DNA of 47,449 nucleotides, from contig CATKXY010000018.1 of assembly GCA_949840915.1 (NCBI GenBank), forward strand, positions 1 through 47,449, given 5' to 3'. Below, one piece after another: positions 9,553-18,529 of this stretch. The notes beneath the pieces were generated by a model that made no database searches, was not told the origin of the DNA, and saw only the letters and a program-made list of their open reading frames with translations. The DNA comes from an uncultured Lachnospiraceae bacterium (GTDB lineage Bacteria > Bacillota > Clostridia > Lachnospirales > Lachnospiraceae). The position numbers were made by a program, and so were the translations under genes. Position 1 is the first letter of the stretch, and each line of letters starts with the position of its first letter.

Positions 9553-9581
9553 TGGACGAACAGGCGAACTCATGGTATTAT
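9553..9581 (+). promoter_or_regulatory. Possible promoter before the transketolase pair
   Basis: TGGACG (9553-9558), 17 nt and TATTAT (9576-9581) form a moderate promoter. The leader then holds a perfect hairpin, CTGCCG-CAG-CGGCAG (9605-9619), with no T-run, so it is not a standard terminator. The pair may be both read from araD and started here. Confidence 0.45.
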
Positions 9582-9642
9582 ATTACTGAATGTTTGGATA
9601 GAGACTGCCGCAGCGGCAGACAGCTCGGAAACGGAGGATCAC

Positions 9643-10485
9643 ATGACGAATTTGGAATTAAAAAAACACGCCAATGACGTCCGCAAGGGTATCATTGCGG
9701 GGGTACACAGCGCAAAGGCGGGACATCCCGGCGGTTCCCTCTCCGCGGCGGATGCATTTACCTTTCTGTATTTTGAGGAGATGAATATCGATCCTCAGAA
9801 TCCTCAGAAGGAGGATAGAGACCGTTTTGTGCTGTCAAAGGGACATACGGCTCCCGGCCTGTATGCGACATTGGCAAACAGAGGCTTTTTCCCTGTGGAG
9901 GATCTGGTGACTCTGCGGAAGCTGGGTTCTTATCTCCAGGGACATCCCAATATGCATATTCCGGGCGTGGATATGGCCTCCGGTTCTCTGGGGCAGGGAA
10001 TATCCGCAGCGGCGGGAATGGCTCTGGGCGCTAAGCTGCAGAATCAGGATTTCCGGGTTTATACCGTGCTGGGTGACGGAGAGATTGAGGAGGGACAGGT
10101 GTGGGAAGCCGCCATGTTCGCAGGTTTCCGCAAGCTGGATAATCTCTGCGTGATCGTGGACAACAATAATCTTCAGATAGACGGTCCCATTGATCAGGTC
10201 TGCTCCCCTTATCCCATCGACAAGAAATTTGAGGCGTTTAACTTCCATGTCATCAATGTGGAGGCTCATGATTTTGACGCTCTGAGGGCCGCTTTCAAGG
10301 AGGCCAGAGAGACCAAGGGAATGCCCACCTGTATCGTGCTGCACAGCTTAAAGGGCAAAGGAGTGTCCTTTATGGAAAACAGCATCGACTGGCATGGCAA
10401 GGCTCCCAATGACGAGGAGTTTGCCGTGGCTATGGCTGATCTGGACAGAATCGGACAGGAGCTCGCAAAGGAGGTTGAGGGATAA
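9643..10485 (+). CDS. Transketolase, N-terminal (thiamine-diphosphate) subunit
   Basis: The 280-residue protein is the N-terminal half of a split transketolase. It has the GHPGGSLSAADAF opening, the GHP-NMH stretch and the ThDP/magnesium motif GDGEIEEGQVWEA followed by VDNNN near residue 145-175. The enzyme moves two-carbon units between pentose and triose/hexose phosphates, which is the next step for xylulose-5-phosphate made by AraD. The start has ACGGAGG 7 nt upstream. Its TAA stop overlaps the ATG of the C-terminal subunit by one base, which suggests translational coupling and equal amounts of the two chains. Confidence 0.95.
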   Translation: MTNLELKKHANDVRKGIIAGVHSAKAGHPGGSLSAADAFTFLYFEEMNIDPQNPQKEDRDRFVLSKGHTAPGLYATLANRGFFPVEDLVTLRKLGSYLQGHPNMHIPGVDMASGSLGQGISAAAGMALGAKLQNQDFRVYTVLGDGEIEEGQVWEAAMFAGFRKLDNLCVIVDNNNLQIDGPIDQVCSPYPIDKKFEAFNFHVINVEAHDFDALRAAFKEARETKGMPTCIVLHSLKGKGVSFMENSIDWHGKAPNDEEFAVAMADLDRIGQELAKEVEG

Positions 10486-11429
10486 TGGCAGATAATACGA
10501 TCAAAAAAATAGCAACCAGAGAAAGTTACGGCAATGCGCTGAAGGAGCTGGCGGAGGAGTTTCCGCAGCTGGTGGTGCTGGATGCGGATCTGGCCGCGGC
10601 TACCAAGACAAGTATTTTCCGTGCGGCATATCCCGAAAGACATATCGACTGCGGTATAGCAGAGGCAAATATGATGGGTGTGGCGGCGGGGCTCTCCCTG
10701 ACCGGACTGATTCCTTTTGTGAGTTCGTTCGCCATGTTTGCTGCGGGCCGTGCTTTCGAGCAGGTGCGCAACTCTATCGGATATCCCCATCTGAATGTAA
10801 AGATAGGAGCTACTCACGCGGGCATTACCGTAGGTGAGGACGGAGCAAGCCATCAGTGCAACGAGGATATTGCTCTGATGCGCACGATTCCCGGCATGGT
10901 GGTCATGTGTCCTTCCGACGATGTGGAGGCTAAGGCGGCAGTGCGCGCGGCTCTGGAGTACGAGGGACCTGTGTATATCCGATTCGGGCGTGCGGCAGTT
11001 CCTGTGATCAATGACAGACCCGATTATCAGTTTGCGATCGGCAAGGGTACGGTAGTGCGCGAAGGCAGCGATCTGACCATCGTGGCCACCGGTATCTGTG
11101 TGGACTCGGCTTTGGGCGCGGCAGAATTGCTGGCAGCGGAGGGAGTCAGCGCGGAGGTGGTCAATATCTGCACCATCAAGCCGCTGGATGAGGATATCAT
11201 TGTGAACAGCGCCAAAAAGACAGGACGGGTTGTAACTGTGGAAGAGCATTCCGTCATCGGGGGTCTGGGCAGCGCCGTGTGCGACTGCCTGTGCGCAAAG
11301 CATCCGGTTCCCGTGAGGAAGCTTGGCATGCAGGATGTGTTCGGGGAGTCAGGTTCCGCGGCAGCGCTTGTGAAAAAATACGGTCTGGATGCAGAGGGTG
11401 TATACCGGTCCGTGAAGGAATTTCTGTGA
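10485..11429 (+). CDS. Transketolase, C-terminal subunit
   Basis: The 314-residue protein is the pyrimidine-binding and C-terminal half of transketolase. It has RESYGNAL at the start, DADLAAATKT, the GIAEANMMGVAAGL stretch with the catalytic glutamate of the pyrimidine domain, and the C-terminal lobe with TVEEHSVIGGLG. Together with the protein encoded at 9643 it would form one active enzyme. It is the last gene before a strong terminator at 11463-11512. Confidence 0.95.
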   Translation: MADNTIKKIATRESYGNALKELAEEFPQLVVLDADLAAATKTSIFRAAYPERHIDCGIAEANMMGVAAGLSLTGLIPFVSSFAMFAAGRAFEQVRNSIGYPHLNVKIGATHAGITVGEDGASHQCNEDIALMRTIPGMVVMCPSDDVEAKAAVRAALEYEGPVYIRFGRAAVPVINDRPDYQFAIGKGTVVREGSDLTIVATGICVDSALGAAELLAAEGVSAEVVNICTIKPLDEDIIVNSAKKTGRVVTVEEHSVIGGLGSAVCDCLCAKHPVPVRKLGMQDVFGESGSAAALVKKYGLDAEGVYRSVKEFL

Positions 11430-11462
11430 TATATTGTGACACGGTGTGAAAACCGGGCGATG

Positions 11463-11512
11463 AAGAGGGTGTCCCAAAGGCCGGATGACGGCCGGAGGGA
11501 TGACCCTCTTTT
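11463..11512 (+). terminator. Intrinsic terminator of the ara-transketolase operon
   Basis: A three-part hairpin: outer AAGAGGGT pairs with ACCCTCTT, middle TCCC with GGGA, and inner GGCC with GGCC. It ends in a TTTT run (11509-11512). It separates the metabolic operon from the regulator/transporter genes. Confidence 0.88.
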
Positions 11513-11541
11513 ATCAACATAAAAAAGTATAGAGGTGGGGT

Positions 11542-13164
11542 ATGCTGAAAGTATTTTTGGTGGAAGACGAATTTGTCGTGAGAGAGGGAATCAAGAACAA
11601 TATTGACTGGCGGGCCCGCGGTTATGAATTCTGCGGGGAGGCCGGAGACGGAGAACTTGCTCTGCCCATGATACAGAAGCTGAAACCGGATATTGTGATC
11701 ACAGATATCCGCATGCCGTTTATGGATGGACTGGTCTTGAGCCGTCTGATCAAGAAGGAGATGCCCTGGATCGAGATTATTATTCTGACGGGATATGAGG
11801 AGTTTGAGTATGCCAAGGAGGGTATCAAGCTGGGCATCGCCCGATATCTCACCAAGCCTATCAGCGGGGACGAGCTGCTGAAGGAGGTGGATTCTCTGGC
11901 TGCGGGGATCGAGGAAAAGCGTAAGGAGCGCGAGATCAGGGAAAAGTATATGAAAGAAATAGAGGAGAATTTTGCTCAGGAGAGCAAAGATTTATTCCAG
12001 TATCTGGTCACGGGTTCAAAGTCTGCCGCAGAGCTGCTTGAGCTTGCAGACAGACTCCATATAGATTTGTCCGCGCTGTGGTATAATATCGTTTTGCTTC
12101 AGATACGGTCCATGCATCATGCACAGGATGAATATTCCAACAGCCTGATCGAGATTGAACAGAATCTGAGCCGCCTGGGAGAAGGGACCAAGCTTCTGAT
12201 ATTTGACAGGAATCTGGAGGGGAAGGCTCTTTTGTTCCGGGGGGATTCGCAGGAGGAGATGGAACAGAGGCAGCAGGAATATCTGGAGAGCCTGAAAAAG
12301 ATTCTTGCAGGCTATGAGGATGTCAGCTATTTTGGAGGAATCGGAGTTCCCGTCAATCGTCTCAGGGAGCTGCCGTCGTCTTTTGAGACGGCCAGCCACG
12401 CGTTCGCACATCGCTATCTGGTCAGGGAGAGCTGTATACTCGACAGCGGGGACACCGGGCGGGGGACATGGCTTGCGGGGGAAGAGCTTGATCTGAGCAA
12501 TATAAATCCCAAGCAGATTGACAGGCGAAAGATACGCGATTTTCTGAAACTGGGAGACCGTGAGGAAACAATCTATTTTGTGGAAGAATTCTGTAATGAT
12601 CTCGGGGGTGACGTCATGCGCTCGAATATGTTCAGACAGTACATAACCATGGATATTTATTTCTGCGTGGCGGATTTCATGGAAGATCTGCAGATTCCCA
12701 GAGACGAGGTGGAGCGCTTTGATATGACTTCCGGCGTGTGGCAGAGCGTGGAGGGCACCATGCAGTACATTGTGGCGCTGATCAATCGGGCGCTTGAGCT
12801 GCGGGAAAAGAAAGCCAGCAACCGGTACGGAGATATTGTGGATGAAGTGTTGTGCTATATCGCCGAAAACTATGCGGATGAGGAATTGTCACTGAATCTT
12901 CTGGCCTCCCATGTGAATTTTTCACCAAATCATCTGAGCATGATCTTTGCGCAGCAGACGGGGAGCACTTTTATCAAATACCTGACGGAGTACAGGATGA
13001 ATAAGGCCAAGGAGCTTCTGCGCTGCACGGGTAAGCGAAGCAGCGAAATCAGCGCACAGGTGGGCTACAAGGATTCCCACTATTTTTCCTATGTGTTTAA
13101 GAAGACACAGGGTATGACGCCCACGCAGTACCGCGGAGCGAAAAATCAGGATGGAGAAGAATAG
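11542..13164 (+). CDS. YesN-type response regulator with AraC HTH
   Basis: The 540-residue protein has an N-terminal receiver domain (about 1-120) with the acidic pair EDE and phospho-acceptor Asp55 in ITDIRMPFMDG. A long middle region follows, and the C-terminal AraC/XylS double helix-turn-helix lies at about 430-530 (LSLNLLASHVNFSPNHLSMIFAQQTG and SEISAQVGYKDSHYFSYVFKK). Such regulators activate nearby sugar-uptake genes. The kinase gene begins at the base after its stop codon. The ribosome binding site is GAGGTGGGG. The likely target is the binding-protein and ABC operon immediately downstream. Confidence 0.94.
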   Translation: MLKVFLVEDEFVVREGIKNNIDWRARGYEFCGEAGDGELALPMIQKLKPDIVITDIRMPFMDGLVLSRLIKKEMPWIEIIILTGYEEFEYAKEGIKLGIARYLTKPISGDELLKEVDSLAAGIEEKRKEREIREKYMKEIEENFAQESKDLFQYLVTGSKSAAELLELADRLHIDLSALWYNIVLLQIRSMHHAQDEYSNSLIEIEQNLSRLGEGTKLLIFDRNLEGKALLFRGDSQEEMEQRQQEYLESLKKILAGYEDVSYFGGIGVPVNRLRELPSSFETASHAFAHRYLVRESCILDSGDTGRGTWLAGEELDLSNINPKQIDRRKIRDFLKLGDREETIYFVEEFCNDLGGDVMRSNMFRQYITMDIYFCVADFMEDLQIPRDEVERFDMTSGVWQSVEGTMQYIVALINRALELREKKASNRYGDIVDEVLCYIAENYADEELSLNLLASHVNFSPNHLSMIFAQQTGSTFIKYLTEYRMNKAKELLRCTGKRSSEISAQVGYKDSHYFSYVFKKTQGMTPTQYRGAKNQDGEE

Positions 13165-14652
13165 ATGAGCAGACGGCTGACACAGTTTTATAACAGGCAG
13201 ACTTTTGCCGCAAAGATACGTTCCTCTTATCTTTTACTGCTGGTACCCATCATTCTGTTTCCGCTGGTATCCTTCTATAATCTGTGGATTGTAAACCGTA
13301 ATTATAAGGACATGATCAATTCCACCGCGGAGGCAAGCGAATTCAGTCTGGACTTCAAGAAAGATTTTGACTATGAGACATATCTTTTGATCGTGGGCAA
13401 CAAATCCCTGGAGGAATCCCGACTGGACGATATGCTGGAGGAAGCGGACCGTATCGTGAAGGGACTGGAGCAGATCACGGACAACCGAGACAATAAGGAG
13501 CGGCTGGGCAGTGTCAAAAAATATCTCAGGAATCTGAAAATATATCAGGGGCGCATCTATGAGAATCTGGCCGAGGGAAATAAATACGAGGAAAATATCG
13601 AGATATGGGAGAACGATATTCAGATTGTCACCTCTTTGCTGCGGGAGAGCTTTCTGCAATATATTTATTATGAGGTGAAGGACCTGCAGACATTGCGCAG
13701 CGAGTATGAGAGCTTTTATGACAGTATGGTCAGATCTTTGGGGCTCACATTTGCCGGGATTCTGCTGCTGGTGGTATTTCTATTCTACAGAGTGCCCCTG
13801 AGTATCACACAGCCGATCCGAAAGCTCAGCGAGGTCACGGGTCAGGTGGCTAAGGGAGATTTCACGGTCCGGTTTGATGTCAGGAGCAGCGCTGAGGTCA
13901 GCATGTTGAGTGACTCGCTGAATCTCATGATCGACAAGATCAATGAGCTGCTGGAGCAGGTCACCAGAGAACAGACCAGACTGCGCAGGGCGGAGTTTGA
14001 GCTGTTACAGTCGCAGATCAATCCTCATTTTCTCTATAATACACTGGACGCCATCGTATGGCTGGCGGAAGCCGGAGAGCAGAAAAAGGTGGTAAGCATG
14101 GTGGGCAGTCTCTCGGAATTTTTCCGGACTTCTCTGAATCAGGGAAAGGACATTGTGTCTCTTCGCGAGGAACTTCAGCATGTGAGGAGTTATCTGGAGA
14201 TACAGCAGGTGCGGTATCAGGATATTCTGCAGTATGAGATCCATGTGCCGGAGGAGCTTTACTGTTACAGTATCCCGAAGATCACAATTCAGCCTTTGGT
14301 GGAGAATGCACTGTACCACGGTATCAAGAACAAGCGCGGCCCCGGGCGCATTGTCATCAGCGGAGAACGGGATCAGGATATGCTGGCAATCCGGATCCGG
14401 GACAATGGTATCGGCATCCGGAGCGAGCGTCTGCAGCAGATTCGTCAGGGTATGCAGAATAAGGTTCCCAAGGAGAACGATATCTACGGACTCTATAATG
14501 TAAATGAGCGGATCAGACTCAATTTTGGAAGCCGGTACGGTATTTCCATCGAGAGTGTTTATGGGGAGGGGACAGAGGTGAGGATACTGCTTCCCATAGG
14601 CGGAGAAAACGATGAAAAAGTGGAAAATTTAACCTTTGCAATAGAAAAGTAA
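13165..14652 (+). CDS. YesM-type sensor histidine kinase
   Basis: The 495-residue membrane kinase has TM1 at about 20-41, an extracellular helical domain of about 150 residues, TM2 at about 190-210, and HAMP at about 212-265. The His_kinase domain has the phospho-acceptor His288 in QSQINPHFLYNTLD. The ATP-binding part has the N box (QPLVENALYHGI) and the G box (IRDNGIGI). It is partner to the YesN regulator directly upstream. The extracellular domain has no recognisable Cache fold by eye and no binding pocket that I can name, so the signal may come through a sugar-binding protein (see the entry at 19697). The DNA 116 bp downstream leads into the binding-protein gene. Confidence 0.94.
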   Translation: MSRRLTQFYNRQTFAAKIRSSYLLLLVPIILFPLVSFYNLWIVNRNYKDMINSTAEASEFSLDFKKDFDYETYLLIVGNKSLEESRLDDMLEEADRIVKGLEQITDNRDNKERLGSVKKYLRNLKIYQGRIYENLAEGNKYEENIEIWENDIQIVTSLLRESFLQYIYYEVKDLQTLRSEYESFYDSMVRSLGLTFAGILLLVVFLFYRVPLSITQPIRKLSEVTGQVAKGDFTVRFDVRSSAEVSMLSDSLNLMIDKINELLEQVTREQTRLRRAEFELLQSQINPHFLYNTLDAIVWLAEAGEQKKVVSMVGSLSEFFRTSLNQGKDIVSLREELQHVRSYLEIQQVRYQDILQYEIHVPEELYCYSIPKITIQPLVENALYHGIKNKRGPGRIVISGERDQDMLAIRIRDNGIGIRSERLQQIRQGMQNKVPKENDIYGLYNVNERIRLNFGSRYGISIESVYGEGTEVRILLPIGGENDEKVENLTFAIEK

Positions 14653-14768
14653 ACCTCCTTTATTTTTGGATAAAAAAACCAACTTATATGACGGTAATGT
14701 GAATGGATTTTTTTAAAAACCTGCGTAGAATGGAGTTATCACAAGACCGACAAGGGAGGTTGAAAAAC

Positions 14769-15779
14769 ATGAAAAAGAAAATTCTGGCAGCCTTGATGGT
14801 TGCGACCATGGTAATGGGACTTGCCGCTTGCGGCAGTCAGCCTGCGGCAAATACCCCCAGCAATGAGAGTAATGCCGGAGGCAATCAGAACAGTACAGAG
14901 GAACTGATCAAAGTTGGCATCATCAACAACAACCCCAACGAGTCCGGATACCGTACGGCAAACGACAAGGATCTCAAGGCAATGTTTACCGAGGAGAACG
15001 GATATCTGGCTTCCTTCTCCTATGGTGAGAAGAATGAAGAGCAGGTAAGCGCTGCTCAGAAGTTGATTCAGGACGGCGTTGACTATCTCCTGCTTTCCGC
15101 AGCAGATACCGCAGGTTGGGATTCCGTTCTGAAGGATGCGCAGGATGCAGGCATCCGGGTAATCCTGTTTGACCGTACCATCAACGCAGATCCCAGTCTC
15201 TATGAGGCTTCCATTGTTTCTGATATGAACAAGGAAGGCCAGACCGCAGTGGACTGGTTGAAGAAGCAGGGACTCAGCGAGTACAAGATCATCCACATTC
15301 AGGGCAAGATGGGTACCGCTGCACAGCAGGGACGTTCCGCCGCTATGGACGAAGCCGTTAAGAACGAGGGTTGGACGCTTGTTAATCAGCAGACGGGCGA
15401 CTGGAACGCAGATAATGCACAGCAGATCGTTCAGTCCGTTATCGACTCCGGCGAGAGCTTCAATGTAATCTATGCGGAGAACGACGATATGGCAAGAGGC
15501 GCCGTGGCGGCTCTCGACAAGGCCAATATCTCTCACGGTGTAGGCAAAGACGTAATCATCATGGGCTTCGACTGCAATAAGTGGGCTCTTGAGGAGCTGT
15601 ATAAGCAGAACTGGAATTATGACGGACAGTGCAATCCTTTCCAGGCTGAATACATCGATGACATCATCAAGACTCTTGAGAGCGGCGGCACTCTCCCCGA
15701 GAAGACCATCATCATGGATGAGCAGGGCTTTGACGCTACCGAGATAACCAAAGAGGATATCGAAAAGTACGGTATCTGA
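14769..15779 (+). CDS. Lipoprotein sugar-binding protein of a YtfQ-type ABC transporter
   Basis: The ATG at 14769 follows AAGGGAGG and gives 336 residues; earlier in-frame starts have no ribosome binding site. The signal peptide ends in a lipobox, GLAAC, so Cys is lipidated (about residue 20). The mature part is a type I periplasmic-binding fold (VGIINNNPNESGYRTAND, DYLLLSAADTAGWDSVL, AENDDMARGAVAAL), close in pattern to E. coli YtfQ, a galactofuranose binder. In this arabinose setting L-arabinofuranose or a related furanose is a reasonable ligand, but this is inference. Codon use looks like a highly expressed gene. A terminator-like hairpin directly follows. Confidence 0.92.
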   Translation: MKKKILAALMVATMVMGLAACGSQPAANTPSNESNAGGNQNSTEELIKVGIINNNPNESGYRTANDKDLKAMFTEENGYLASFSYGEKNEEQVSAAQKLIQDGVDYLLLSAADTAGWDSVLKDAQDAGIRVILFDRTINADPSLYEASIVSDMNKEGQTAVDWLKKQGLSEYKIIHIQGKMGTAAQQGRSAAMDEAVKNEGWTLVNQQTGDWNADNAQQIVQSVIDSGESFNVIYAENDDMARGAVAALDKANISHGVGKDVIIMGFDCNKWALEELYKQNWNYDGQCNPFQAEYIDDIIKTLESGGTLPEKTIIMDEQGFDATEITKEDIEKYGI

Positions 15780-15800
15780 TAACATAAGTTGAAAATGCTA

Positions 15801-15850
15801 AAAAGCGTGGCGCGGCGTAGATGAAAAGGTACGCTTGTACCACGCTTTTT
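15801..15850 (+). terminator. Hairpin terminator/attenuator between binding protein and ABC genes
   Basis: AAAAGCGTGG (15801-15810) pairs with CCACGCTTTT (15840-15849), with an inner GCGTA/TACGC pairing and a T-run. As the next genes need the same message, it probably lets most transcripts stop after the abundant binding protein and a minority read on. Confidence 0.82.
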
Positions 15851-15914
15851 TATCAAACCGGTGAAATTGCGGATGATGACTTTGGAAAATAAAGAGTAAG
15901 AGGTGAGCACACGG

Positions 15915-17441
15915 GTGAAAGAAAATATTGTTCTGGAAATGAAAAATATTCATAAAAGCTTTCCCGGGGTACGCGCTCTGCAGGGAGTGGATTTTTCGCT
16001 GTGCAAGGGTGAGATTCATGCGCTGATGGGCGAGAACGGAGCCGGGAAATCCACGCTGATCAAAGTCCTGACAGGCGTTTACGGCAAAGATGAGGGACAG
16101 ATCTTTGTCGCGGGAAACGATAAGGCGGCGGCCATCCACTCACCGCAGGACGCGCAGAGGCTCGGCATCAGCACTGTGTATCAGGAGATCACGCTCTGTC
16201 CGAATCTCTCGGTGGCTGAGAATATGTATATCGGGCGCACGGCGGGAGTGTATCAGAACTGGAAAAAAATAAATGAAAGTGCGGACAAAATTCTGACTTC
16301 TTTGGATATACCCGCCAGCGCCACGCAGCAGCTTGCAAGCTGTTCTATCGCCGTTCAACAGATGGTGGCTATTGCCCGGGCTGTGGATATGGACTGTAAA
16401 GTATTGATCCTGGATGAGCCTACTTCCTCTCTGGATGAGCAGGAGGTTGCAAAGCTGTTTGGACTGATGCGTGATCTGAAAAGCAGAGGCGTGGGAATCA
16501 TTTTTGTCACGCATTTTCTGGATCAGGTATATGAGGTGTGTGACAAGATTACGGTACTGCGGGACGGAAAGCTTGTAGGTACATATGAGATCAAGGACTT
16601 GCCCAGAGTGCAGCTTGTGTCCAAGATGCTGGGCAAGGAGCTGGATGATATGTCTGACATCAAAGGGGAACAGGCTGCTTATGATCGGGCGGATGCCCAG
16701 GCGCCTGTGTTTGAGGCGCAAGATCTTGTGAGCAACGCGGGCATCGCCCCTTTTGATTTCTATATCAGGAAGGGCGAGGTCAACGGCTTCACAGGACTTT
16801 TGGGATCCGGCAGAAGCGAATGTGTGCGCGCCATTTTCGGGGCCGACAGAGTGCTGGGCGGAACGGTGAAAAAGAGCGGAAAGCCGGTGAAGATATCCAA
16901 GCCCCTGGACGCCATGAAAAACGGGATCGCATATCTGCCGGAGGACCGCAAGGTGGACGGCATTGTGGGAGATCTCTCGGTTAGGGAGAATATCATTATC
17001 GCCCTGCAGGTGCTGAAAGGATTCTTCAGACCTTTGTCAAAGGCGGAGGCCAACAAGTTTGCGGAGGAGTATATCAAGCTTCTGGGCATCAAGACCGCGT
17101 CTGCGGATACGCCCATCAAATCTCTCTCCGGCGGAAATCAGCAGAAGGCTATTCTGGCCCGGTGGCTTCTCACCAATCCGGAATATCTCATTCTGGATGA
17201 GCCCACGAGAGGAATAGATGTGGGTACTAAGATCGAAATACAGAAACTGGTGCTTAAGCTCGCTTCAGAGGGAATGAGCGTTACCTTTATCTCTTCCGAG
17301 ACAGACGAGATGCTTCGTACCTGTTCCCGGCTGGTGGTCATGAGGGACCGCAAGGTAGTGGGAGAACTCACGGGAGAAGAGCTGACTCAGAATATGATCA
17401 TGAGTACCATTGCCGGAGGTGATAAAAATGACACAGAGTAA
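15915..17441 (+). CDS. ytfR: Sugar ABC transporter ATPase, two nucleotide-binding domains (YtfR-like)
   Basis: The GTG at 15915 follows AGAGGTGA with about 8 nt spacing and gives 508 residues; the GTG at 15903 overlaps that site. The first domain has Walker A GENGAGKST, Walker B VLILDEPTSS and a weak signature (CSIAVQQM). The second has a degenerate Walker A (GLLGSGRSE) but a good signature LSGGNQQKA and LILDEPTRGID. This double arrangement is typical of CUT2 pentose/ribose/galactofuranose transporters. Its 3' end overlaps the first permease start by 14 bp. Confidence 0.94.
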   Translation: MKENIVLEMKNIHKSFPGVRALQGVDFSLCKGEIHALMGENGAGKSTLIKVLTGVYGKDEGQIFVAGNDKAAAIHSPQDAQRLGISTVYQEITLCPNLSVAENMYIGRTAGVYQNWKKINESADKILTSLDIPASATQQLASCSIAVQQMVAIARAVDMDCKVLILDEPTSSLDEQEVAKLFGLMRDLKSRGVGIIFVTHFLDQVYEVCDKITVLRDGKLVGTYEIKDLPRVQLVSKMLGKELDDMSDIKGEQAAYDRADAQAPVFEAQDLVSNAGIAPFDFYIRKGEVNGFTGLLGSGRSECVRAIFGADRVLGGTVKKSGKPVKISKPLDAMKNGIAYLPEDRKVDGIVGDLSVRENIIIALQVLKGFFRPLSKAEANKFAEEYIKLLGIKTASADTPIKSLSGGNQQKAILARWLLTNPEYLILDEPTRGIDVGTKIEIQKLVLKLASEGMSVTFISSETDEMLRTCSRLVVMRDRKVVGELTGEELTQNMIMSTIAGGDKNDTE

Positions 17442-18528
17442 AGAGATCAAAAAACCGTCGTCGGGATTGGCAGCCAGAATTTTCAGACAGCAGATGTTTA
17501 TTCCTCTGGCGGCCCTGTTCCTGCTGGCGCTGTTCAATTTCATCATGGATCCTTCTTTTTACAGGATCTCATTCGACTACAACAGTGTGGGCAATCCGGT
17601 GCTGTCTGGCAATATCATTTCGATTCTGGACGCGGGTTCGGAGCTGGCGATTCTTGCCATAGGCATGACGCTTGTCACGGCGGCCACGGGTGGTCAGGAC
17701 ATCAGTGTGGGAGCCGCCATAGCCATCAGCGGCAGTGTGGTGCTGAGAGTGCTCTGCGGCACCAATTCCAGACCTGACACGCTTCAGGCGCCCATCTTTG
17801 TGGCGATTCTGGTGAGCTGTGTGGTGGCAATGCTGTTCGGAGCCTTCAACGGAATGCTGGTGGCGTATTTCCGGATACAGCCCATGGTGGCGACTCTGAT
17901 TCTGTTTACGGCGGGACGTTCCATCGCCGCGTGGATCAACAACAATGAGCTTCCTATCATCAGCGATCCCTCCTTCGGCGTATTCGGAGGATTTATTCCG
18001 GGTATACCCATACCCACGCCGATTTTTATCGCTGCGGGATGTATGATCGTCATTGCGCTGGTGTTGAGATTTACCAATCTGGGACTGTATGTTCAGTCTG
18101 TGGGTATTAATGAGAGCTCTTCCAGGCTCAACGGACTCAATCCCGCCTTTATCAAATTTCTGACCTTTGTGGTGCTGGGACTGTGTGTTGCCGTGGCGGG
18201 ACTCATCAAGGTCAGCCGGTTCTCCTCCATCAATTATTCTGTCGTTGCAAAGGATATCGAGATGGATGCTATTCTCGCGGTGGCTCTGGGAGGAAACGCT
18301 TTGAGCGGAGGAAAATTCAACATGAAGGCTTCCATCATAGGCGCCTATGTGATTCAGTTCCTCGCCACCACTCTGTATAAATTCAAGGTTCAGTCCACTG
18401 CGCTGCCCGCGTACAAGGCTGTGGTGGTAATCCTTCTGGTGGTGCTGAGCGCTCCCAAGGTGCGGGAGTATCTGGCCCGCATAGGTAAACAGATCAGGCA
18501 GAAAACCCATGTAAAGGAGGCCGGTTGA
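17428..18528 (+). CDS. ytfT: Sugar ABC transporter permease (YtfT-like)
   Basis: The ATG at 17428 has GGAGGT 7 nt upstream and gives 366 residues with about eight to ten hydrophobic segments. The CUT2 permease hallmark (AILAIGMTLVTAATGGQDISVGAAIAISG) lies near residues 70-100. It follows a two-domain ATPase and precedes a second, different permease, the same order as E. coli ytfR-ytfT-yjfF. It would form the channel as a heterodimer with the next protein. Confidence 0.92.
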   Translation: MTQSKEIKKPSSGLAARIFRQQMFIPLAALFLLALFNFIMDPSFYRISFDYNSVGNPVLSGNIISILDAGSELAILAIGMTLVTAATGGQDISVGAAIAISGSVVLRVLCGTNSRPDTLQAPIFVAILVSCVVAMLFGAFNGMLVAYFRIQPMVATLILFTAGRSIAAWINNNELPIISDPSFGVFGGFIPGIPIPTPIFIAAGCMIVIALVLRFTNLGLYVQSVGINESSSRLNGLNPAFIKFLTFVVLGLCVAVAGLIKVSRFSSINYSVVAKDIEMDAILAVALGGNALSGGKFNMKASIIGAYVIQFLATTLYKFKVQSTALPAYKAVVVILLVVLSAPKVREYLARIGKQIRQKTHVKEAG

Positions 18529-18529
18529 T

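Noticed and set aside
9605..9619. Perfect hairpin before the transketolase genes as a terminator
   Set aside because: Six-bp stem with no T-run; at most a leader structure.
10266..11303. 345-codon frame opposite the transketolase genes
   Set aside because: Antisense shadow of two well-supported transketolase subunits; His/Arg-rich composition typical of reversed coding sequence.
14739..15785. 348-codon frame opposite the first sugar-binding protein gene
   Set aside because: Antisense shadow; the plus strand has a lipobox, fold motifs and a ribosome binding site.
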